Source: Microcaldota archaeon
Lineage (GTDB): Archaea > Micrarchaeota > Micrarchaeia > Micrarchaeales > CABMGC01
DNA: 33,310 nt
Assembly (NCBI GenBank): GCA_027314605.1
Contig: DAHVAM010000006.1
Span: 1-33,310, forward strand
Direction: 5' to 3'
Positions 28,029 through 33,310 of this stretch are shown one piece after another (positions within the stretch are counted from its first letter, which is position 1; each line of letters starts with the position of its first letter). Made by a program: the position numbers and the translations under genes. Under the pieces are notes generated by a model. It worked only from the letters and a program-made list of their open reading frames with translations. It searched no databases and was not told the origin of the DNA.

Positions 28029-28485
28029 TGTTAGACCATTTATAAGTATGTTGTATGATGAAGGCTATCCTCTAACCTAGTTGGAGATATGGAAGGCTTA
28101 TATCCTTGCCTCTCGGTAGCCCATACCTATTACCCTTAAACATTTAAATACTTTGGGAATTTTGTGAGCATTTGTTACAATGGCAAATGGATTCATCGTA
28201 AGCCAAGCCAGACCTAGGCGCAATATATATTAATACATGCGTAGCAATAACATTAAGGAAAAGAGATTGCATTTTGTGAGTTACATGGACAATCGTAATT
28301 GTTATTTAATTTTCAGGCCTCTGTCAGACGACAGATGTGCCCGCAGTTAGATGCAGCTCTTCCTAAGTGGATAGATTTGAGAAAAGGCTCGGTTGAGCAG
28401 GAAAGTAAGCAGGAACGCGTTATGAATTATACTGAAGGCTACGTGACGGAAGGGATTTCGGCACAATGCCAGAATTGGTGAAAAA

Positions 28486-29916
28486 ATGGCCAAAACTTAT
28501 CTAGATATAGTAAAATACATGGTAGAGGCGAAGTTTACCATCAACGGGATGGTCGACAAGCCTGACATAATAGGCGCTGTCTTTGGACAGACCGAAGGAT
28601 TGCTCGGAGACGATCTTGACTTGAGGGAGCTCCAGAAGGGAGGCAAGATAGGGAGAATAGAGATAGAGCTCACCCAGAACCAGGGAAGGAGCTTCGGAAG
28701 GCTCCTCCTGCCCGCATCGTTGGACAGGATAGAGACTTGCATTCTCGCAGCTGCTGTTGAATCAGTTGACAGAGTCGGCCCTTACGAGGCCGACTTCAAG
28801 GTGGCGAAGGTAGAGGACACCAGGTCTGAGAAGAGAAGGAAGATACTCGACAGGGCGAAGGAGCTCGTCAAGCTGCTTCTCAACACGGAGATCCCTGACA
28901 GCAGGGAGCTCTCCGAGATGGTACAGTCCGAAGTGAGGATAAGCGAGATCTCGGCATACGGGTCTGAAAGCCTTCCAGCAGGGCCTGATGTGGGAAAGGA
29001 TCCTGAATTGATCATCGTCGAGGGAAGGGCCGACGTGCTCAACCTCCTGAGAAATGACGTTACAAACGCCATAGCGCTCGGCGGAGCGGCGCAGGTGCCG
29101 AAGAGCATCATAGACTTATGCAGGGAGAAGGAGGTCACTGTCTTCCTAGACGGAGACAGGGGAGGCGACCTCATACTGAGAAACCTCGTAAGCGTCGCTG
29201 ACATTGACTTTGTCTGCAGGGCGCCTGATGGAAAGGAGGTTGAGGATCTCACGAGGAAGGAGATAATAAAGTCGATGAGGACAAAGGTTCCTCTCGACCA
29301 ATACCAGGGCAGCTCCAGGGGCAAGTTCCAGATGCCGCAGCAACAGCAGGGAGGCAGCAGCAACTACAGGCAGGAGAACAGATACCAGTCCAGCCAGAGG
29401 AGCTACCCCCCACAGCAGCCAGGCAGCATGCCTGCTCCAAAGCCGCAGGAGAAGATGCCTGCAGAGGAATTTGGGGCAGCAGGGCAGCAGGCAGGCGAGG
29501 TTAAGCCCAAGGCCTCCGGATCAGATGTTCCTGAAGACAGCGGGCCGATAGAGAGGATAGCTGAACCGGAAATCTTCTCCGGTTCGCAGAACGCGCAGGC
29601 GAAGCCTGTTCTTGAGAGCATGTTCTATACCCAGCTGGGCATGGGACTTGATGAGTTGTCAGGAACGCTTAGGAGCAGACTGTACGACGCGTCCGGCAAT
29701 ATACTCAAGGAGATGCCGATAAGGGATCTTCTGCAGACAATCCAGTCAGCCAGCGGCTGCTATGCCATTGTGCTTGACGGTGTCATCACGCAGAGGCTTG
29801 TCGACCTTGCACTACAGAAGGGCATCAGGGCGATCTACGGCGTGAAGGCAAACCAGATGCAGAGAAAGCATTCGGACATAGTCCTTTACACGAAGGAGAA
29901 CGGCAAGCTGGAGTGA
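28486..29916 (+). CDS. dnaG: DNA primase DnaG (archaeal Toprim protein)
   Basis: MAKTYLDIVKYMVEAKFTINGMVDKPDIIGAVFGQTEGLLG; Toprim IIVEGRADVLNLLRN...VFLDGDRGGDLILRNL. Confidence 0.95.
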   Translation: MAKTYLDIVKYMVEAKFTINGMVDKPDIIGAVFGQTEGLLGDDLDLRELQKGGKIGRIEIELTQNQGRSFGRLLLPASLDRIETCILAAAVESVDRVGPYEADFKVAKVEDTRSEKRRKILDRAKELVKLLLNTEIPDSRELSEMVQSEVRISEISAYGSESLPAGPDVGKDPELIIVEGRADVLNLLRNDVTNAIALGGAAQVPKSIIDLCREKEVTVFLDGDRGGDLILRNLVSVADIDFVCRAPDGKEVEDLTRKEIIKSMRTKVPLDQYQGSSRGKFQMPQQQQGGSSNYRQENRYQSSQRSYPPQQPGSMPAPKPQEKMPAEEFGAAGQQAGEVKPKASGSDVPEDSGPIERIAEPEIFSGSQNAQAKPVLESMFYTQLGMGLDELSGTLRSRLYDASGNILKEMPIRDLLQTIQSASGCYAIVLDGVITQRLVDLALQKGIRAIYGVKANQMQRKHSDIVLYTKENGKLE

Positions 29917-29920
29917 CCAA

Positions 29921-30100
29921 TTACATGTTCGCTACCTGCAATACAGTGTTGCAGTTGGGACACATTCCGCCGCTGTCAGAATCGGGAAGAGGGAGCTTGC
30001 AGCTTCCGCAGTAGTAAGCAGAGCAGCCGTCGCAATAGAACGAGATGCGGCCGTTGAGCGGCTTGCCGCACGAATTGCACGTTATTACCTGCGTTGCCAT
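29921..30100 (-). CDS. 59-aa zinc-ribbon protein with four CxxC motifs (below ORF-track cutoff)
   Basis: Manual translation MATQVITCNSCGKPLNGRISFYCDGCSAYYCGSCKLPLPDSDSGGMCPNCNTVLQVANM*. Confidence 0.75.
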   Translation of the reverse strand: MATQVITCNSCGKPLNGRISFYCDGCSAYYCGSCKLPLPDSDSGGMCPNCNTVLQVANM

Positions 30101-30389
30101 GCTTCTTTCTGGCAGTCAAGGAATAAAAAGCTTTTGAAATCCGTTCTATCGCCTAATGCTACGGCTATTTTGCCGCGGCAGGAGTTTTTGATACATAAAA
30201 AATTCAAAAGGCAGGGATTGGCGACGCCGACTTGATTCCAGTTATTTTGGCGGATTGCCAGAAATGGAGACAGAAAAATGCCGAGATCACAGTTACGGTT
30301 ATCCGTTCAGGCGGAAAGAGGCTGAGATGCATAAAAAGTTTGATTTGCATGGGAGCCTTGGCCGAAAGGCAGCGAGCAATCGCAAGGTT

Positions 30390-31079
30390 TCAGAAGTTTC
30401 GCACCCTGCACTCCCCGAAACACCCTGAGAACTCCTTTAGCTTCCTTGAGACCTCTGAGGGATTGGCCGCAGGCAGGGAGAGTACTGCAGGATTTATTAT
30501 CTCGCTGCTCTTCGAGAATTGCTGCAACAGCCAGCGCCTTGCGGGTTTTATCTGCTCCGCCATGCTCGCGAGGTCGTCGATAGTCAGCCCTGGCGCAAGC
30601 GTCGTCCTGAACTCATAATCCGATGCGCGCTCTTTGATCAGGCGCATGCTCTCCTTGATCTCATGCGTATCGAGATTTACTCCGGTTATCTTCTGGTATG
30701 CGTCCCACGGCGCCTTGATGTCCATTGCAACATAATCCACGAGGTTTTCATCAAAGATGCGCTTCAGCGCCTTAGGATTCGTGCCGTTCGTGTCGAGCTT
30801 TATCGACATCCCTATGTTCCTCAGCTTCTGGAGGAACTCCGGAAGGTCGGACCAGATTGTCGGCTCCCCGCCGGTGATGACTACAGAGTCGACAAGGCGC
30901 TTCCTCTTGGCAAGCGCATAGAGTATGAACTCGCCGCTTGTCTCCGGAACGTCCCTGAAGACGAGGTTGGAGTTGTAGCAGTAGTGGCATCGCATGTTGC
31001 AGCCCGCCGCGAAGGCTATGCTAGCCACCCTGCCAGGATAGTCTACCAGAGTGGTCTTCTGAAAGCCACCGAAGAGCAA
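30390..31079 (-). CDS. nrdG: Anaerobic ribonucleoside-triphosphate reductase activating protein (radical SAM)
   Basis: AAGCNMRCHYCYNSNLVF CxxxCxxC cluster motif, VVITGGEPTIWSDLPEFL; adjacent to nrdD; apparent TTG start directly after upstream TAG. Confidence 0.88.
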   Translation of the reverse strand: MLFGGFQKTTLVDYPGRVASIAFAAGCNMRCHYCYNSNLVFRDVPETSGEFILYALAKRKRLVDSVVITGGEPTIWSDLPEFLQKLRNIGMSIKLDTNGTNPKALKRIFDENLVDYVAMDIKAPWDAYQKITGVNLDTHEIKESMRLIKERASDYEFRTTLAPGLTIDDLASMAEQIKPARRWLLQQFSKSSEIINPAVLSLPAANPSEVSRKLKEFSGCFGECRVRNF

Positions 31080-31232
31080 CTACTCGCCCACTTTGTAGGT
31101 CTTCCTCTCCTTGAATTCAGACTGTTTGCCGTCGTTCCACTGGTCTACCGGCCTGAGGTATCCGACAACCCTGCTGTACACTTCGCATCTCGTTCTCTCT
31201 TTGTTTTCCATGTTTCCACCAGCATGATTCAT
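31080..31232 (-). CDS. Stand-alone glycyl-radical C-terminal segment of class III ribonucleotide reductase
   Basis: Manual translation MNHAGGNMENKERTRCEVYSRVVGYLRPVDQWNDGKQSEFKERKTYKVGE*; RVVGYL matches the NrdD glycyl-radical motif; start overlaps nrdD stop as ATGA; alternative start at ATG codon 8 preceded by GGTGG. Confidence 0.85.
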   Translation of the reverse strand: MNHAGGNMENKERTRCEVYSRVVGYLRPVDQWNDGKQSEFKERKTYKVGE

Positions 31233-33025
31233 TGAATTCCCAGCTCCGCGTCGCACTTTGGGCAGTACTCGTGCTCCCCGGCTATGTATCCGTGCTTCGG
31301 GCAGACGCTGAACGTAGGGGTAAGCGTGAAATATGGAAGCTTGTAATTCTCGGCGATCTTCTTTACGAGCTCCCTTGCGGTGCGCCAGTCCTCTATGCTT
31401 TCCCCAAGGAAGCCGTGCAGCACAGTGCCTCCGGTGTATTTCGCCTGCAGCTCGTCCTGGAGGTCAAGTGCCTCGAATATGTCATTGGTATGGCCGACAG
31501 GCAGATGGGTGGAGTTGGTGTAGAATGGTGATGGGCTCTTGTCTGCTTCCGAAGGCTTTGCAAGCCCTATGTCAGGATACTTCTTCTTGTCTATCCTCGC
31601 AAACCTGTGCGACGTGCCCTCCCCCGGAGTTGCCTCTAGGTTGTATATGTTGCCCGTCTCTTCCTGATATGCGCCCAGTCGTGATCTTATGTGCTCAAGC
31701 ACCTCGACGGCGAACGCATGGCCCTTTGGATCCTCTATGCCAACATGCATGAAGTTCTTGAGCGACTCGTTCATGCCGAGGACGCCGATGGTGGCGAAGT
31801 GGTTTTTCCAGAACTCTCCGAATCTTGTCTTGATGTCCCGCAGGTAGAACTTCGAGTAAGGATACATACCCTTATCGGTGAGGTTCTCCAGGGCCTTGCG
31901 CTTGACCTCAAGGCTTTCCTTCGCAGCATCCATCAGTTTATCAAGCCTGCTGAAATACTCCTCTTTGCTTTTAGAGAGAAAGCCTATTCGCGGCAGGTTT
32001 ATCGTGACTACCCCTATGCTTCCTGTCAACGGATTTGCGCCGAAGAGCCCTCCCCCTCGCTTTCGAAGCTCCCTGTTGTCAAGCCTTAGCCTGCAGCACA
32101 TGCTCCTTGCATCCTCCGGATTCATGTCGCTGTTCACGAAGTTCGAGAAATAAGGTATGCCGTACTTCGCAGTCATCTCGAAGACAGGCTGGAGGACGCT
32201 CTCGTTCCAGTTGAAATCCTTTGTTATGTTATACGTTGGTATCGGAAAGGTGAAGACCCTGCCTTCGGCATCTCCTTCCTGCATTATCTCAGCAAAGGCC
32301 CTGTTCAGCATGTCCATCTCCTTCTGGAATTCAGAGTACGTCTCCTTTTTGTATTCGCCTCCTACGATCACGTGCTCGTCCCTCATCATCGATGGAACCT
32401 TCAGGTCCATGGTGATGTTGGTGAACGGTGCCTGGAAACCGACGCGCGTGGGTACGTTCATGTTGAAGAGGAATTCCTGGATGGTTTGTTTCACCTGCGC
32501 ATAATCAAGATTATCGTACCGTATGAAAGGCGCAAGATAGGTGTCGAAATCGCTGAATGCCTGTGCGCCGGCTGCCTCTCCCTGCAGGGTGTAAAAGAAA
32601 TTGACTATCTGCCCCAGCGCGCTTCTTAGATGCCTCGGAGGCTTGCTTGAGATCTTCCCACGCACATGGCCGAATCCGCTCAGCAGCAGATCTTTGAGAT
32701 CCCATCCCACACAGTATGCCCCCAGTATCCCCAGGTCGTGGATGTGGAAGTCTCCATCTATGTGCATCTTCCTTATTTCTTCATTGTAGATCCTGTTCAG
32801 CCAGTAGTTGGATATGATCGTGGAGGAGATATGGAAATTGAGTCCCTGCAGCGAGTATCCCATGTTGGCGTTCTCCTTGACGCGCCAATCGCTGCGCTGA
32901 AGGTAATTTTCAACAGATGCCAGGGTATCCGCGTCCTCCATTTTCGGAAGAGAAGGTTCCTTTGACACCATGACTTGCTGCTCGTCAGATTTTTGTCTAT
33001 TTTCAGATTCAGAAAGGCCTACCAT
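31229..33025 (-). CDS. nrdD: Anaerobic ribonucleoside-triphosphate reductase catalytic chain lacking its own glycyl-radical C-terminus
   Basis: DGDFHIHDLG, ARSMCCRLRLDNRELRKRGGGLFGANPLTGSIGVVTINLPRIG, Zn site CPKHGYIAGEHEYCPKC; start set to MVGLSESENR because the longer ORF start at 33142 lies upstream of the TATA and palindromes. Confidence 0.9.
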   Translation of the reverse strand: MVGLSESENRQKSDEQQVMVSKEPSLPKMEDADTLASVENYLQRSDWRVKENANMGYSLQGLNFHISSTIISNYWLNRIYNEEIRKMHIDGDFHIHDLGILGAYCVGWDLKDLLLSGFGHVRGKISSKPPRHLRSALGQIVNFFYTLQGEAAGAQAFSDFDTYLAPFIRYDNLDYAQVKQTIQEFLFNMNVPTRVGFQAPFTNITMDLKVPSMMRDEHVIVGGEYKKETYSEFQKEMDMLNRAFAEIMQEGDAEGRVFTFPIPTYNITKDFNWNESVLQPVFEMTAKYGIPYFSNFVNSDMNPEDARSMCCRLRLDNRELRKRGGGLFGANPLTGSIGVVTINLPRIGFLSKSKEEYFSRLDKLMDAAKESLEVKRKALENLTDKGMYPYSKFYLRDIKTRFGEFWKNHFATIGVLGMNESLKNFMHVGIEDPKGHAFAVEVLEHIRSRLGAYQEETGNIYNLEATPGEGTSHRFARIDKKKYPDIGLAKPSEADKSPSPFYTNSTHLPVGHTNDIFEALDLQDELQAKYTGGTVLHGFLGESIEDWRTARELVKKIAENYKLPYFTLTPTFSVCPKHGYIAGEHEYCPKCDAELGIQ

Positions 33026-33030
33026 GATAC

Positions 33031-33044
33031 CACAATAGGTTGTG
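33031..33044. promoter_or_regulatory. NrdR-box-like imperfect palindrome (proximal)
   Basis: CACAATAGGTTGTG, half-sites CACAA/TTGTG. Confidence 0.6.
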
Positions 33045-33061
33045 TGTTTCATGTCCACAAC

Positions 33062-33075
33062 CACAACATGTTGTG
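33062..33075. promoter_or_regulatory. NrdR-box-like perfect palindrome (distal)
   Basis: CACAACATGTTGTG, 14-bp perfect inverted repeat, 31 bp from the proximal copy. Confidence 0.7.
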
Positions 33076-33084
33076 ATACTTCCT

Positions 33085-33092
33085 TATTTAAA
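33085..33092 (-). promoter_or_regulatory. TATA box of nrdD
   Basis: TTTAAATA on the minus strand; predicted start ~25 nt downstream falls on the distal palindrome. Confidence 0.6.
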
Positions 33093-33173
33093 TCTACTTT
33101 TAAGAAAAAAGGTAAATCCCTAAACAAAAAAAGAAATCGCACTTAAAAACAGAAAAGTATCCGTGTGGGTATC

Positions 33174-33310
33174 TCACTCGCGTTTCGCTCTGCACTTGAA
33201 GTAGCGCTTCAGGTTGTGCGGCAGATATGCCCAGAATGCATCCACTAACTCAAACAGAGAATTCATGCCGTTGGCGTTGTGAGCGAGTAAGGCCTGCGCT
33301 GCTTCCCTGC
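33174..33310 (-). CDS. C-terminal part of an ORF running off the window edge; unknown function
   Basis: Open frame REAAQALLAHNANGMNSLFELVDAFWAYLPHNLKRYFKCRAKRE* from window edge to TGA; too short to classify. Confidence 0.4.
   Translation of the reverse strand, partial: REAAQALLAHNANGMNSLFELVDAFWAYLPHNLKRYFKCRAKRE

Noticed and set aside
28310-28480. Possible RNase P or SRP RNA because of AGGAAAGT and GGAAGGGA strings
   Set aside because: Remaining conserved regions and expected length/architecture of those RNAs are absent.
28299-28481. 60-aa ORF just upstream of dnaG
   Set aside because: Sequence has no recognisable features; more likely part of an untranslated leader, so not called as CDS.
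30232-30618. 128-aa plus-strand ORF between the zinc-ribbon gene and nrdG
   Set aside because: Second half overlaps nrdG antisense; no motif in the first half.
31225-31240. Programmed frameshift or selenocysteine read-through joining nrdD to the glycyl-radical ORF
   Set aside because: The second ORF is in the -1 frame, so TGA read-through cannot join them, and no canonical slippery heptamer is visible; ATGA reinitiation is simpler.
1-33310. CRISPR arrays, rRNA genes, intact insertion sequences
   Set aside because: No regularly spaced repeats, rRNA signatures, or complete transposase ORFs with terminal repeats were recognised by eye.

Overview
The window reads as a gene-dense archaeal chromosome segment. 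TATA-type promoters, an archaeal DnaG, RpoK, Hel308, SepF, a Sec11-like signal peptidase, a class III signal-peptide pilin and geranylgeranyl reductase all support this. The LamG pilin and small-genome style suggest a DPANN/Micrarchaeota-like lineage, but that placement is inference. Most of the window is housekeeping: M20 peptidase, proline dehydrogenase, XTP pyrophosphatase, pilus-type ATPase plus LamG pilin, CDC48-like AAA ATPase, two tRNAs (one with an intron), TrmJ-like SPOUT methyltransferase, SepF, Hel308, SAM decarboxylase, sugar nucleotidyltransferase, SMC, site-2 protease, GGR, RpoK, DnaG, and NrdD/NrdG. The most interesting region is the anaerobic ribonucleotide reductase locus at the 3' end. 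There the C-terminal glycyl-radical segment of NrdD appears to be a separate 50-aa ORF (not in the ORF track), overlapping the nrdD stop as ATGA and abutting nrdG. The nrdD promoter carries two NrdR-box-like palindromes 31 bp apart, placed at the expected transcription start. Other leads are a decayed LamG-pilin fragment near the intact LamG pilin, a CDC48-like ATPase with a large multi-TM N-terminus, a long speD leader with a 40-aa upstream ORF, an orphan lipoprotein-like gene beside the intron-containing tRNA-Tyr, a 59-aa four-CxxC zinc-ribbon protein missed by the ORF track, and a single-HKD PLD protein with an inserted membrane hairpin. No CRISPR array, rRNA or intact mobile element was seen.
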